This document shows positions 35,005-44,455 of a stretch of 64,000 nt of DNA, in pieces. The stretch spans positions 2,620,519 through 2,684,518 of the forward strand of contig CP166960.1 of NCBI GenBank assembly GCA_041447175.1. The letters are read 5' to 3'. Numbering within the stretch: the first letter of the stretch is position 1; each line of letters begins with the position of its first letter. A program made the position numbers and the translations under genes. The notes below the pieces were generated by a model. It was not told where the DNA came from. It was given only the letters and a program-made list of their open reading frames with translations, and made no database searches. This DNA comes from Candidatus Bathyarchaeia archaeon. Its GTDB lineage: Archaea; Thermoproteota; Bathyarchaeia; Bathyarchaeales; Bathycorpusculaceae.

Positions 35005-35754
35005 ATGTTAACTGTTCTAGGTGATGCTTACTCGGTTTTGTGGGCGGATTTGCAGGATTTAAGGCATCGGTGGCGTTCAATCATTGCCACTAGTGTTGTT
35101 CAGCCGTTGCTGTATCTGGTGGCTTTCGGTTACGGTTTGGGACGCGGCGTCAGTTTTGGTGGTGTAAGTTACTTGGAGTTTGTCATTCCCGGCATCGTGG
35201 CGGTAGCGTCGTTTTCTAACAGTTTTAATGGTGTTGCGTCAAAGCTTCAGGTGGACCGGTTTTTTTATAAAAGCTTTGATGAATTGCTGCTTTCACCCGT
35301 AAGTTTGTTTTCAATTGTTTTTGGGAAAGCTTTGGTTGGTGCCCTGCGGGGTCTGATTAGCTCTGTTGCAATAGTGTTAGTTGGAGTAGTTCTTTCGCCT
35401 TCCCTTATTGTGAGCCCTTTGTTTATGCTGACTTTGGTTGTCTCCTGTTTTGTGTTTGCCCTGTTTGGCGTGCTGATTGCATTCGTAATAACTTCACATG
35501 AGGACACGAACACTTTCAACGGGTTTGTTATGCTGCCCATGACGTTTTTGTGTGGCACTTTCTTTTCTCTGGGTGCTCTGCCTGATGTGGCGAAGGCGGT
35601 GCTGTTTGCTTTGCCCCTCACGCATTCTAGTCAGGCGTTGCGTGCGGCGGCTTTAGGCGAGGTTTTTCCGTGGCTATCTTTGTTGGCGTTATTGGGTTTT
35701 GGCGTGGCTTTTTTTGTTGCAAGCATACTCGTCCTTAAAAGAACCAGCCTATGA
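35005..35754 (+). CDS. ABC-2 type permease without adjacent ATPase
   Basis: Membrane subunit of an ABC-2 exporter, 249 aa, six helices. YGLGRGVSFGGVSYLEFVIPGIVAVASFSNSFNG and FVMLPMTFLCGTFFSLGALPDVAKAVLFALPLTH are the usual landmarks. It starts 6 bp after the ICMT-like stop and carries AGGTGA upstream of ATG. An ATPase partner is not adjacent; the nearest are at 42-45 kb, each with a permease of its own. An exporter role coupled to the methyltransferase is conceivable but unproved. Confidence 0.75.
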   Translation: MLTVLGDAYSVLWADLQDLRHRWRSIIATSVVQPLLYLVAFGYGLGRGVSFGGVSYLEFVIPGIVAVASFSNSFNGVASKLQVDRFFYKSFDELLLSPVSLFSIVFGKALVGALRGLISSVAIVLVGVVLSPSLIVSPLFMLTLVVSCFVFALFGVLIAFVITSHEDTNTFNGFVMLPMTFLCGTFFSLGALPDVAKAVLFALPLTHSSQALRAAALGEVFPWLSLLALLGFGVAFFVASILVLKRTSL

Positions 35755-35891
35755 AGTTCATGCAACAGAAGCACTTGCGGAGAGCGGTCAATTTAACGCG
35801 TTAAAAGTTGGAGAATTGCCTTAAAGGATTGGAAAGCTTAAAAAGCGGCTTCTGTGACACCTTCTCCAATATCGTGCTTGGGGGTTAACCT

Positions 35892-36497
35892 TTGGACGAC
35901 TTCGCTTTTCTGGTTTTAGCAATCACCTCAATCCTGTCAGTTATGGAACCTTTCAGCACAATCGCAGTTTACGCAACACTAACCAAAAACATGCCCCTTA
36001 AGGAAAAACGGGCTACTATAACAAAAGCCATGAAGATATCTTTTATAGTCTTATCTTTCTTTGCTGTAAGCGGTCAAGTCATATTTCAGGTTTTTAACAT
36101 AACCGCTTCTGCGTTTCAGATTGCTGGAGGCATCTTGCTGATTATCGTTGCTTTGCAGATGCTTTACCCTGAAAGAATCACCTCCCAAAAAGAGGCCAGC
36201 GATGATATTGCCATTGTTCCTTTGGCTTTTCCACTAACTGCCGGTCCGGGCACAATTACCGCCGTAATCTTGCTGGCGTCCAAATCGCAAAGCTTCTTCC
36301 AAATTTTCTCGGTGTTTATAGGCATATTTTTGGGTGTGTTTGTTTCGTTTATCAGCATGCGGTATTCTTCTCGCTTTTTTAAGTATTTAGGCGACGAAGG
36401 GCTCCGAGTTGTGACTGCCATAATGGCGATTTTGGTTTTGGCAATTGCAGTTCAGTTTATAATTGACGGCGTCGGGACTGCATTTCCGAATCTGTGA
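35892..36497 (+). CDS. MarC-family integral membrane protein
   Basis: UPF0056/MarC family protein, 201 aa, six helices. Signature regions are SVMEPFSTIAVYATLT near the N-terminus and PLAFPLTAGPGTITAVILL (about residues 109-127). The start is TTG 35892 after GGGGG. The role of the family is uncertain; MarC is not required for multiple antibiotic resistance despite its name. The 3' end overlaps the convergent surface-protein gene by 46 bp. Confidence 0.8.
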   Translation: MDDFAFLVLAITSILSVMEPFSTIAVYATLTKNMPLKEKRATITKAMKISFIVLSFFAVSGQVIFQVFNITASAFQIAGGILLIIVALQMLYPERITSQKEASDDIAIVPLAFPLTAGPGTITAVILLASKSQSFFQIFSVFIGIFLGVFVSFISMRYSSRFFKYLGDEGLRVVTAIMAILVLAIAVQFIIDGVGTAFPNL

Positions 36498-37648
36498 CTT
36501 TCCCTATGCCCCTTTCTTAAAAGAATAGCTGACACGGCAGCAAGCAGGGACAAGAGGGTCCATGCGGGGAACTCTGGCACTTCAGCCGAAGCTGTACCCG
36601 TCGGAGTTGGGTTGGCTGTTTGCGTCGGCGTGGGTTGGGCTATAGGTAACTCCAATTGAAAAGGAGCCCTGAGTGGAAAGTGGTCAACGGCTGTTCCCAA
36701 AACTGCAATACCCGTTTCGACGGTGCCGTTGGCGTCTTCAATTTCGTATGGTATTGTGTCTTGGATAAAGTAAGGTGTGTTCCAAACTTTTGAATCGCCA
36801 AGTTGCGAAGCGTTAGGATAAATCTGCTGGTAGTTACTCCAGTAGTTGCCTATGGTGCCGTTGTCCCAGTATCCTGCGGGGAAAATTTCTGGTCCCTTGC
36901 CTCCGAATATAGGTGTTGGTACGTGGAGAGCTTCGGTGTTGCTTACAAAATTGTTTTGATAGAACGTGTGGTTTCCGCTTTCGCGCCCTTGGAGGGTTAT
37001 GACGCCTAACGTAAGGATGACAGAGTTGTTTGTTACGTTGTTTTGGGTGAGGATGGTTCCGTTGCTGCCCGTGATGTCAAAAGCCGCCTGGTTCTCCACG
37101 ATTTGGTTTCTGGTGATGAGGTTGTTGTTGCCTTGGGGTCGGGCTGCGCCGGTGTGGATGAACACCGCATTGGTGCTTTGAGTTATGTTATTTTGGCTCA
37201 CCACGTAGTCGTAGGCGTATATGGCGATGGCGTGGTAGTTGCCGATGAAGGCGTTGTTTGTTATGGTGTTATTGTCGTAGGCTCCGTAGACGCCTGCCTT
37301 CCAGCCTGTTATCTGCATGTTTTGAATGGTAACGTTGCTTGCCATGATTGTTATGGCAATTCGGTTTTGGTCAGTGCCTGATTCACGCAGGGTATAGCTG
37401 GCGCCATCAACTACGATGTTTCCTCTTTGGATAGTTATGGCTGAATTGTTCAGGTTAGCGGTTAAGCGGTAGACCTCGCCCTGCCTTTGTATGAGGACGT
37501 TTGGCGGGTCAATTGTGCCATTGGGTTGTATGGTTATGTCTTGAGTTTGGTTCTGTTGGGATTCTGCTTTTGTTGCTTGTGTTCCGAAAAACGTCGTTGC
37601 TGACAAGGCTAACACGAGCACTATGCTAAGTGCAAGGATTTTTTGCAT
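36452..37648 (-). CDS. secreted beta-helix protein with PEF-type C-terminal sorting signal
   Basis: Exported protein of 398 aa. A signal peptide (ILALSIVLVLALSATTFF) precedes a right-handed beta-helix of NosD/PbH1 type. Repeats such as NNTITNNAFIG, NNLITRNQIVE and NGTILTQNNVTNN run through about residues 95-240. The C-terminus reads VPEFPAWTLLSLLAAVSAILLRKGH: PEF motif, hydrophobic helix, basic tail. This is the archaeosortase-processed form, so it is probably a surface protein. The last 46 bp overlap marC. Confidence 0.75.
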   Translation of the reverse strand: MQKILALSIVLVLALSATTFFGTQATKAESQQNQTQDITIQPNGTIDPPNVLIQRQGEVYRLTANLNNSAITIQRGNIVVDGASYTLRESGTDQNRIAITIMASNVTIQNMQITGWKAGVYGAYDNNTITNNAFIGNYHAIAIYAYDYVVSQNNITQSTNAVFIHTGAARPQGNNNLITRNQIVENQAAFDITGSNGTILTQNNVTNNSVILTLGVITLQGRESGNHTFYQNNFVSNTEALHVPTPIFGGKGPEIFPAGYWDNGTIGNYWSNYQQIYPNASQLGDSKVWNTPYFIQDTIPYEIEDANGTVETGIAVLGTAVDHFPLRAPFQLELPIAQPTPTQTANPTPTGTASAEVPEFPAWTLLSLLAAVSAILLRKGHRESHRFGNAVPTPSIIN

Positions 37649-37732
37649 TGATGAGCCTCATTAGCACTAACGGTGGAAATTACTTATTTTTCGCTGAGGA
37701 ACAAAACGTTCCACCAGTGGAACAGTAAAGAC

Positions 37733-37794
37733 GGGGTCGGACTGCAAAAACGTAGAGGGGATAGGGGTAGCTCAAAAAGTAGCCTACCTACCCC
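37733..37794 (-). repeat. dispersed repeat copy B
   Basis: On the minus strand GGGTAGGTAGGCTACTTTTT, then CTATCCCCTCTACGTTTT and TCCGACCCC match copy A at 3163-3230. It begins within 10 bp of the ndk stop codon, between ndk and the beta-helix gene, and runs in the direction of both genes. Confidence 0.6.
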
Positions 37795-37802
37795 GATAGC
37801 AG

Positions 37803-38255
37803 TTAGTAAATCCAGTTTTCGTCTGCCCGCTTATAACTCAAAATCTCCTCGGGCGCAAAGAAAATTCCCATTTCACACTTGGCGTTCTCAACTGAATCCG
37901 ATGCATGGACAGCGTTTTTCTGGTTGCTCAACGCCAAGTCGCCTCTGACGGTTCCCGGTTCAGCTTCTTTGGCGTTGGTTGCACCGATGAGTTTACGCAT
38001 AACCCGCACTGCGTCGTCGCCTTCAACAACCATGGCAACAATCGGTCCCGAAGTGATGAACGCCACCAAAGCATCATAGAAGGGTTTTCCCTTGTGAACC
38101 GCGTAGAGTGTTGCGGCTTTTTCCTGCGTAATCCATGTCAGTTTCATGGCAACAATTTTGAGTCCTTTGTCTTCAATTCTACCGATGACCCTTCCCGCCA
38201 TTGCTCTGGCAACGGTTGAGGGTTTAAGCATAACAAACGTTTTTTCCAAACCCAT
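37803..38255 (-). CDS. ndk: nucleoside diphosphate kinase
   Basis: Transfers the terminal phosphate from NTPs to NDPs. The protein of 150 aa shows the N-terminal KTFVMLKPSTVARAMAGRVI and the active-site NAVHASDSVENA (His near residue 115). The length is standard and the C-terminal YKRADENWIY is normal. It is transcribed away from the P-type ATPase. The ATG at 38255 is preceded by AGGCAG. Confidence 0.93.
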   Translation of the reverse strand: MGLEKTFVMLKPSTVARAMAGRVIGRIEDKGLKIVAMKLTWITQEKAATLYAVHKGKPFYDALVAFITSGPIVAMVVEGDDAVRVMRKLIGATNAKEAEPGTVRGDLALSNQKNAVHASDSVENAKCEMGIFFAPEEILSYKRADENWIY

Positions 38256-38449
38256 CTTTATCTGCCTTCACCGTTTTTCTTGCGGCTTAGACTTAATAGG
38301 TTCTTCTCTGAATAACCCCGCAACCTCTATCGAATCAGCAATTTACTCCGCGAGTATTGGCTGTTTTTTTAGAAACCGTTTTAAGAACGATACACGTATG
38401 CTTGATAGTTCAGAGCGCAGATGCATGATGCAAGAAGGCGAAACCATCC

Positions 38450-41400
38450 ATGTCAAACGGCAACGGCTACACCAGTGGTTCTGGCGAAAACGCCCCCAAA
38501 ACGCAGCCGATGCTAAGCGTCGAAGAACTCCTCACCCTGCCCGCTGAGCAACTCTATACCCGTCTAGAAACCTCACAGGCTGGTCTTTCTGCAGAAGAAG
38601 CCGAAGAACGCTTGGAGCTTTATGGACCAAACGAGCTTGCCCACGGACAAAAACACTCAGCGATTAAGCAGTTTTTTTTGAACTTCAAAAGTCCCCTTGT
38701 CATCATTTTGATGGTTGCAGGCGCAATTTCTGGGCTCCTGCAGATTTTGGGGTTAACCTCGGATGGGTTAGCCAACTTCGTTATCATTTACATAATTGTG
38801 TTCATCAGCGTAATCTTGGATTTCTATCAAGAATCCAAGGCTGAACACGCAGCGGAAACGCTTAAAGAAAAAGTAACCACCACCGCTACCGCCTTAAGAA
38901 ACGGCATCCGCACTGAAGTGAAACTTCACGACGTTGTTCCCGGGGATGTTATTTATCTTTCTGCTGGTGACATAACCCCCGCGGACGCCCGAGTCATAAC
39001 CGCCAAAGACCTCTTCGTCAACCAGTCGTCGTTGACTGGCGAATCTTTTCCCGTAGAAAAAACTCCCACCTTGGTTACCATTAAGGACGCTTCCCTCAGC
39101 GAATGGAACAACTACCTTTTCATGGGAACCTCCATCGTAAGCGGCACCGCAACTGCCGTGGTTGTCCGCACAGGTACAACAACCGAATACGGCAGAATCG
39201 CCAAAAAACTCGTGGAACGACCCCCAGAAACAGAGTTTGAACGAGGCGTCAAAAGCTTTGGCTTTCTCATCATGCAGGTAACTCTGCTTCTGGTTCTGTT
39301 TGTGTTCCTAATTAACGCGTTGCTTCACCCTGACACAAACGGCATCCTTAACGCCTTGCTCTTCTCCGTCGCCCTCGCAGTTGGGTTGACCCCTGAGCTT
39401 TTACCCATGATTATCACGGTGAATCTTTCCCGCGGCGCATTAGCCATGTCAAAAAAAGGCGTCATCGTGAAGCGTCTTGCCTCAATCGAGAACTTTGGCA
39501 GCATGAACGTGCTTTGTACTGACAAAACAGGCACCCTCACTGAAAACAAGATAACGCTTGTGCTGCATGTTGATCCTGAGGGCAAAGACGATGACAAAGT
39601 TCTGTTGTACTCTTACCTTAACAGTTTCTACCAGACCGGCTTAAAAAGCCCTCTTGACGAAGCCATATTGGTCCACGAAGAACACAACTTAGCAGGTTAC
39701 CAAAAAATCGATGAAGTCCCCTTCGACTTTGTCCGTCGCCGCGTAAGCGTAGTTGTCGAAAAAGACCGCCAACGCTTCTTCATAGCTAAAGGCGCCCCCG
39801 AAGAAATCCTCAAAGTCTGCGCCTTCTGCGAAACCAGCGAACTGGTGACGGATCTTGCTGAGGAAATTCGCAAGAAAGCTGAGCAGAAATATTTAGATTT
39901 AAGCTCGGAAGGTTTCCGCGTTTTAGGTGTGGCTTACAAGAAACTCAAAGAGGAAAAAGCCACCTACTCAGTCAACGACGAAAGCAACATGGTCTTCTTA
40001 GGGTTTGTGGCTTTTCTTGACCCGCCCAAAGAAACCGCCAAACAATCCTTGAAGCTGTTAAGCGACGCAGGAATTGAACTTAAAATTTTGACTGGCGACA
40101 ACGAGTTGGTTGCCCGAAAAACCTGCGAGCAGCTTGGTTTTGAAGTTAAAGGGGTTGCTTTGGGAAGCGAAATTGTGCAGATGCATGATGACGCTTTGGC
40201 CCGCGTAGTGGAAGACGCCAACGTTTTTGCACGAGTGACTCCCGTTCAGAAAGACCGCATAATTAACCTGCTCAAAGGCAACGGTCACGTTGTCGGCTTT
40301 ATGGGAGACGGCATAAACGACGCGCCCTCGCTGAAAACCTCTGACGTGGGGGTTTCGGTTGACAACGCCGTCGACGTAGCCAAAGAATCCGCCGACATCA
40401 TCCTTCTCAAAAACGATTTAACCGTGCTAGCCAAAGGAGTGCTGGAGGGCAGAAAAACCTTCGGCAACACCATGAAATACGTCATGATGGGCGTCAGCAG
40501 CAACTTTGGCAACATGTTCAGCGTCGCGGGGGCTTCCCTTATTTTGCCGCTTTTGGGCTTCGATTTTTTGCCCATGCTCCCCATTCAGATTCTTCTCAAC
40601 AACCTGCTCTATGACCTATCGCAGTCCACCATAACCACCGACAACGTGGACCCCGAGTACGTGGAGAAACCCAAACGTTGGGACATCGGTTTCATACGCA
40701 ACTTCATGTTATACCTTGGACCCGTAAGCTCCGTCTTTGACTTCTTAACCTTCTTCGTAATGCTGTTCATATTCTTCCCCTTGTTCCCCGGCATGCCTCA
40801 GGAACCCCTGTTCCAGACAGCTTGGTTCCTCGAATCCTTGGCTACCCAGACCTTCATTATCTTTGCAATTCGCACTCGAAAATCGCCTTTCTGGACCAGC
40901 AAACCAGGCAAGTTTATGGTTCTGAGCAGCATAGTCATCGTTGCGTTTGCCATTGCAATTCCCTACACGGCTCTTGGTGACCAGTACTTCAGCTTCGTGC
41001 CTCCTCCCCCGCTCTTCTACGGCTTTTTAGTACTGCTCATAGGCGCATATCTGGGTCTCGCTGAAGTTGTTAAACGATGGTTCTACAAACGGCATTCCTA
41101 CCGCATTGAACAAGTGCTGATTCCCAAACGCAGAATCGCCTACCTGAGCCGAAACGCCCGTTTAGTGCAGGATATTGCAGCCGCAATATGCCTCCATGCC
41201 GAACACGAAATAACTTTCGACGACCTCCTTGAGGACTTATCCAGCAGCGTCAGCTTCCCTGTCGACTCCGACCAAATGCTTCAGAACTTGCAGCATCTGC
41301 GCCGCGGCGGCTTAATTAGCGTGGACTGGCATAAACGTATCATCAAACGGGAAGGGCCAATGAAAGAATATGTGGCGAAGCGGGTTGTAGCCAGCGATAT

Positions 41401-41512
41401 GTGGCCCATCCTTCTTGAAGACTGGCTTAAGATAAATCAAACGCTCAAAGAGAAACACGGGGAAGTAAACCCTGACTTCCAAGAGTTTCTGTTGCCCAGA
41501 CAGCGGCGCTAA
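38450..41512 (+). CDS. MgtA-type P-type cation ATPase with C-terminal extra domain
   Basis: P3B-like P-type ATPase, 1020 aa, usually Mg2+ uptake. Actuator TGES is in QSSLTGESFPVEK (about 191-203), the phosphorylation site in LCTDKTGTLTENK (about 357-369), nucleotide-domain KGAPEEIL near 450, hinge GDGINDAPSL near 625, and ten hydrophobic helices. SFYQTGLKSPLDEAIL is typical of MgtA. Unlike normal MgtA (about 900 aa), the chain continues about 140 residues after the last helix. That part is soluble and winged-helix-like (EITFDDLLEDLSSS ... LQHLRRGGLISVDW). The last 4 bp overlap the PadR gene on the other strand. Confidence 0.85.
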   Translation: MSNGNGYTSGSGENAPKTQPMLSVEELLTLPAEQLYTRLETSQAGLSAEEAEERLELYGPNELAHGQKHSAIKQFFLNFKSPLVIILMVAGAISGLLQILGLTSDGLANFVIIYIIVFISVILDFYQESKAEHAAETLKEKVTTTATALRNGIRTEVKLHDVVPGDVIYLSAGDITPADARVITAKDLFVNQSSLTGESFPVEKTPTLVTIKDASLSEWNNYLFMGTSIVSGTATAVVVRTGTTTEYGRIAKKLVERPPETEFERGVKSFGFLIMQVTLLLVLFVFLINALLHPDTNGILNALLFSVALAVGLTPELLPMIITVNLSRGALAMSKKGVIVKRLASIENFGSMNVLCTDKTGTLTENKITLVLHVDPEGKDDDKVLLYSYLNSFYQTGLKSPLDEAILVHEEHNLAGYQKIDEVPFDFVRRRVSVVVEKDRQRFFIAKGAPEEILKVCAFCETSELVTDLAEEIRKKAEQKYLDLSSEGFRVLGVAYKKLKEEKATYSVNDESNMVFLGFVAFLDPPKETAKQSLKLLSDAGIELKILTGDNELVARKTCEQLGFEVKGVALGSEIVQMHDDALARVVEDANVFARVTPVQKDRIINLLKGNGHVVGFMGDGINDAPSLKTSDVGVSVDNAVDVAKESADIILLKNDLTVLAKGVLEGRKTFGNTMKYVMMGVSSNFGNMFSVAGASLILPLLGFDFLPMLPIQILLNNLLYDLSQSTITTDNVDPEYVEKPKRWDIGFIRNFMLYLGPVSSVFDFLTFFVMLFIFFPLFPGMPQEPLFQTAWFLESLATQTFIIFAIRTRKSPFWTSKPGKFMVLSSIVIVAFAIAIPYTALGDQYFSFVPPPPLFYGFLVLLIGAYLGLAEVVKRWFYKRHSYRIEQVLIPKRRIAYLSRNARLVQDIAAAICLHAEHEITFDDLLEDLSSSVSFPVDSDQMLQNLQHLRRGGLISVDWHKRIIKREGPMKEYVAKRVVASDMWPILLEDWLKINQTLKEKHGEVNPDFQEFLLPRQRR

Positions 41513-42108
41513 GCCCTTTGTTGTTCTTTTTCGATTTTCTCATAGGCTTCTTTTTTCTTCTCAGAGATGCGTCCATTAATGGCTTTAAGTTTATCTTGCA
41601 AGCTATGAATCATGTTTTTAACTTCTTTTTGTTGCTTTTCCAGGCTTGCTATGTCCTTTTCTATTGTTGATTCTTCAAGGAAAAGTGAGAACGGTGTATG
41701 CATGGCTGGTAAATTAACGGTGGGTTCTACGTTGAGTATGGTTCGGGAAAACTCTTCAAAAAGAATATTCATGTTGTTGGCAATTTCCGTCTGCTTAATT
41801 AGAATCTGCCTCAACATTTGCTGCCCAGCAAGCGTGATTTTGTAGCTTTTCAGTTTGCGGTTATTGACACTTTGCCATGTGCCTTCAATGTATTTGTCTT
41901 TCTCCAGATTCCTGAGGATAGGGTAAACTCCACCTGCAGTGGGTTTCCAGTAACCTTGGGTTTTGCCCCTAATTTCCTTCATAATTTCGTAGCCGTGAGA
42001 CGGCTTTCGATTAAGGAGAATAAGTATAGCGACGCGTATGTAGCCTTTTTGGGCTTCTTTCATCCAACTCTCCGCCGTTTGCTTGTGCACTTCTGAGGAC
42101 ATATGCAT
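41509..42108 (-). CDS. PadR-family transcription regulator with coiled coil
   Basis: Repressor of 199 aa. The N-terminal winged helix has GYIRVAILILLNRKPSHGYEIMKEI and GGVYPILRNLEKDKYIEGTW (PadR signature). The last ~70 residues form a coiled coil (EKDIASLEKQQKEVKNMIHS) for dimerisation. It is transcribed divergently from the two ABC pairs. Promoters of both directions overlap in 42109-42178, which is strong evidence that it controls the ABC operon, as PadR/LadR regulators of drug exporters do. Confidence 0.85.
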   Translation of the reverse strand: MHMSSEVHKQTAESWMKEAQKGYIRVAILILLNRKPSHGYEIMKEIRGKTQGYWKPTAGGVYPILRNLEKDKYIEGTWQSVNNRKLKSYKITLAGQQMLRQILIKQTEIANNMNILFEEFSRTILNVEPTVNLPAMHTPFSLFLEESTIEKDIASLEKQQKEVKNMIHSLQDKLKAINGRISEKKKEAYEKIEKEQQRA

Positions 42109-42132
42109 CTTTCAATAGTAAATGAAGTTGGG

Positions 42133-42161
42133 TAATACTTATATTTTGCCACGATATATTG
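42133..42161. promoter_or_regulatory. overlapping divergent promoters of PadR and the ABC operon
   Basis: AAAATATAAG on the minus strand (42138-42147) lies about 30 bp before the PadR start at 42108. CGATATATTG on the plus strand (42152-42161) lies about 22 bp before the ABC start at 42179. The repeated TGCCACG/TGCAACG (about 42147 and 42160) between them could be the regulator site. Each promoter is close enough to be blocked by one bound dimer. Confidence 0.5.
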
Positions 42162-42178
42162 CAACGCGTTATATTCAG

Positions 42179-43213
42179 ATGGTGCCAAGAATGCAAAACG
42201 ACCCAATAATCGAAGTCAAGAACCTAACAAAAACGTTCAACAAATTCACCGCGGTTGACAATATAAGCTTTGACGTCAAGAAAGGCGAAATCTTTGGGTT
42301 ACTAGGCCCCAACGGCGCAGGAAAAAGCACAACCCTACGCATGCTCTCCACCTTGGCAAAACCCACAAGTGGAACTGCCCTAATCGGCGGCTACGATATA
42401 GTCAAGAACGACAACGAAGTGCGCAAACTCATCGGCATCGTTTCAGAAAAGATGATTATGTACAACCGTTTAACCGCCAAAGAAAACCTCTGGTTTTTCG
42501 GTAACCTCTTCAACATCCCCAAAGGCGAGCTCAAAGAACGCATCGACGAATTGCTTGAGCTTGTTAACCTAACCAAATTCAAGGACGCCCAAGTCGGAAC
42601 TTTCTCTACGGGCATGCGGCAACGAATAAACGTGGTTCGGGCGTTGCTGAACAGACCCAAGGTGTTGTATTTAGATGAACCCACACTTGGATTAGACCCC
42701 CAATCGTCAGTGGAGATTAGGGAGTTTGTTAAAAAACTCAACCGCGAAAACGGAACAACAGTCATCGTAACCACACACATGATGGTAGACGCGGATTTAA
42801 TGTGTGACCGAATAGCCATCGTTGACCACGGAAAAATCGTGGCGCTTGACACTTCCCAAAACTTGAAAAAACAAATTTCAGGAGCGAATACAACCATAAT
42901 AAAACTAGAAATCGGAAACCTTACACCCGAGATTTTAACGGCAATTACAAAGCTTCACTGTTCCGATTCCGTAATTCAGGAAGACGCAACACACTTGAAG
43001 ATGATTGTTCACGGCGAAGAAGCGTTTGATTCTATAATCGACGTCATAAGAGCCAAGGGCGGAAAAATAAACTCCATGGTAAACCTTCAACCAACCCTTG
43101 AAGACGTGTTCCTGCACATAACTGGGCATCAAGTTCGCGACAGCGCTGACCAAAAGATGTCATCGACGCGGCGTCATGGACCGATTGCTCGTCCACAGGA
43201 AAGGATAAGATGA
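42179..43213 (+). CDS. ABC exporter ATPase 1
   Basis: ATP-binding subunit of an ABC-2 exporter (DrrA/NatA-like), 344 aa from ATG 42179. Walker A GPNGAGKST, Q-loop region IGIVSEKMIM, signature FSTGMRQRINV, Walker B VLYLDEPTLGLDP and H-loop VTTHMM are all present. A C-terminal domain of about 100 residues has the TLEDVFLHITG ending usual in this group. The frame is open to 42122, but the promoter lies in that part. The gene is followed after 10 bp by its permease. Basic residues at the very end are unusual. Confidence 0.85.
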   Translation: MVPRMQNDPIIEVKNLTKTFNKFTAVDNISFDVKKGEIFGLLGPNGAGKSTTLRMLSTLAKPTSGTALIGGYDIVKNDNEVRKLIGIVSEKMIMYNRLTAKENLWFFGNLFNIPKGELKERIDELLELVNLTKFKDAQVGTFSTGMRQRINVVRALLNRPKVLYLDEPTLGLDPQSSVEIREFVKKLNRENGTTVIVTTHMMVDADLMCDRIAIVDHGKIVALDTSQNLKKQISGANTTIIKLEIGNLTPEILTAITKLHCSDSVIQEDATHLKMIVHGEEAFDSIIDVIRAKGGKINSMVNLQPTLEDVFLHITGHQVRDSADQKMSSTRRHGPIARPQERIR

Positions 43214-43223
43214 GGTGATAAAC

Positions 43224-44423
43224 ATGGGCGTAAAAACTCTTCTCTCCCACAGCTTCCGCATCGCTAAGAAAGACCTAACTGAACTGTTCCGAAATCGACT
43301 GGGGCTAGTCATGCTGATAGTGATGCCTCTGTTCATGATGGCCATGATTGGCTTCATTTACCCCTCCAACGGCGCAACCGTTACCGACCTGCCTGTTGCC
43401 TTGGTAAATGAGGATGCAGGTTTTGGTAACTCAACAATTCCCAGCCAAGCATTCCTGATGGGTTTGCAGCAGATTAACGACCAAACCCACATGCTAAAGC
43501 TCTCAGACGCAGCAAGCATTGACGAAATTCGCGATAAAGTGCAGAAAGGAGAGCTAAACGGGGGAATTGTGGTACCTAGCAATTTCTCTACATGTATCAT
43601 GACGGGTGAACAGGGAACCATAATCATAATAACCGATCAGTCCAACCCAACAATCTCCGCTACAATGCAAGCGGCGTTGACAGCAACCTTTGACCAAATG
43701 GGAACCTTGCTTGCTCAGCAAAAAGTTCAACTGCTAAACTCCACAGTCACCGCTGATAACTCCCTTGCAGTCGTGAAACCCTACAACGTCCAAACCGAAG
43801 GCGTGGTTCCAGGAAACCCCAGCTACTTTGACTTCATAGCCCCTGGTATCATGGCAATGACTGTTATGATGAGTGTCATGACTGGGCTGCCCGTTGCCAT
43901 TTCTCAAGAAAAAGAAATCGGAACAATGGACGGCATGATGGTTGCCCCAATTAGCCGCCTTTCCATAATCTTGGGCAAAACTTTAGCTCAGACTGCTCGC
44001 GGCTTGCTGCAAGGCGCCATTATTTTAGCATTAGCTGTAGGCTTATTCGGGGTCACTATACACGGGAACATTTTCCTAGTGTTTGGCTTGCTCCTGTTGG
44101 GAGTGTTTGCCTTCGTAGGCTTAGGCGTTGTAATCACCTCCTTTGCTAAGGACCAAGAAACCGCGCAGATGATGATGACAACGTTAATGTTCCCAATGAT
44201 GTTCCTCAGCGGAGTGCTCTTCCCCATACAGCAGATGCCCTGGTACATGCAGACCATTTCACATTTCCTACCGCTCACATACGCCGCAGATGCTCTCAGA
44301 AAAGTAATGGTGCTCGGCGCAGGCATACCTGCAATCGCAAACGAACTGATAATCCTAATCGCATTCGGAGTAGTCATGACTTCCATAGCAGTACCCGTGT
44401 TCAGGCGACTGATGACAAGATAG
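43224..44423 (+). CDS. ABC-2 exporter permease 1
   Basis: Permease of 399 aa. The first helix (LGLVMLIVMPLFMMAMIGFI) leads to a long external domain of about 150 residues with a YhgE/DrrB-type plan (DLPVALVNEDAGFGNS, LNGGIVVPSNFST). Five further helices follow, including FIAPGIMAMTVMMSVMTGLP and MMFLSGVLFPIQQMPWYMQ. ATG 43224 is taken because GAGGTGATAAAC precedes it (GTG 43215 is the alternative). It works with ATPase 1. Confidence 0.85.
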   Translation: MGVKTLLSHSFRIAKKDLTELFRNRLGLVMLIVMPLFMMAMIGFIYPSNGATVTDLPVALVNEDAGFGNSTIPSQAFLMGLQQINDQTHMLKLSDAASIDEIRDKVQKGELNGGIVVPSNFSTCIMTGEQGTIIIITDQSNPTISATMQAALTATFDQMGTLLAQQKVQLLNSTVTADNSLAVVKPYNVQTEGVVPGNPSYFDFIAPGIMAMTVMMSVMTGLPVAISQEKEIGTMDGMMVAPISRLSIILGKTLAQTARGLLQGAIILALAVGLFGVTIHGNIFLVFGLLLLGVFAFVGLGVVITSFAKDQETAQMMMTTLMFPMMFLSGVLFPIQQMPWYMQTISHFLPLTYAADALRKVMVLGAGIPAIANELIILIAFGVVMTSIAVPVFRRLMTR

Positions 44424-44455
44424 AAATACCACATCAAACGAAATAAGACAAAGTC

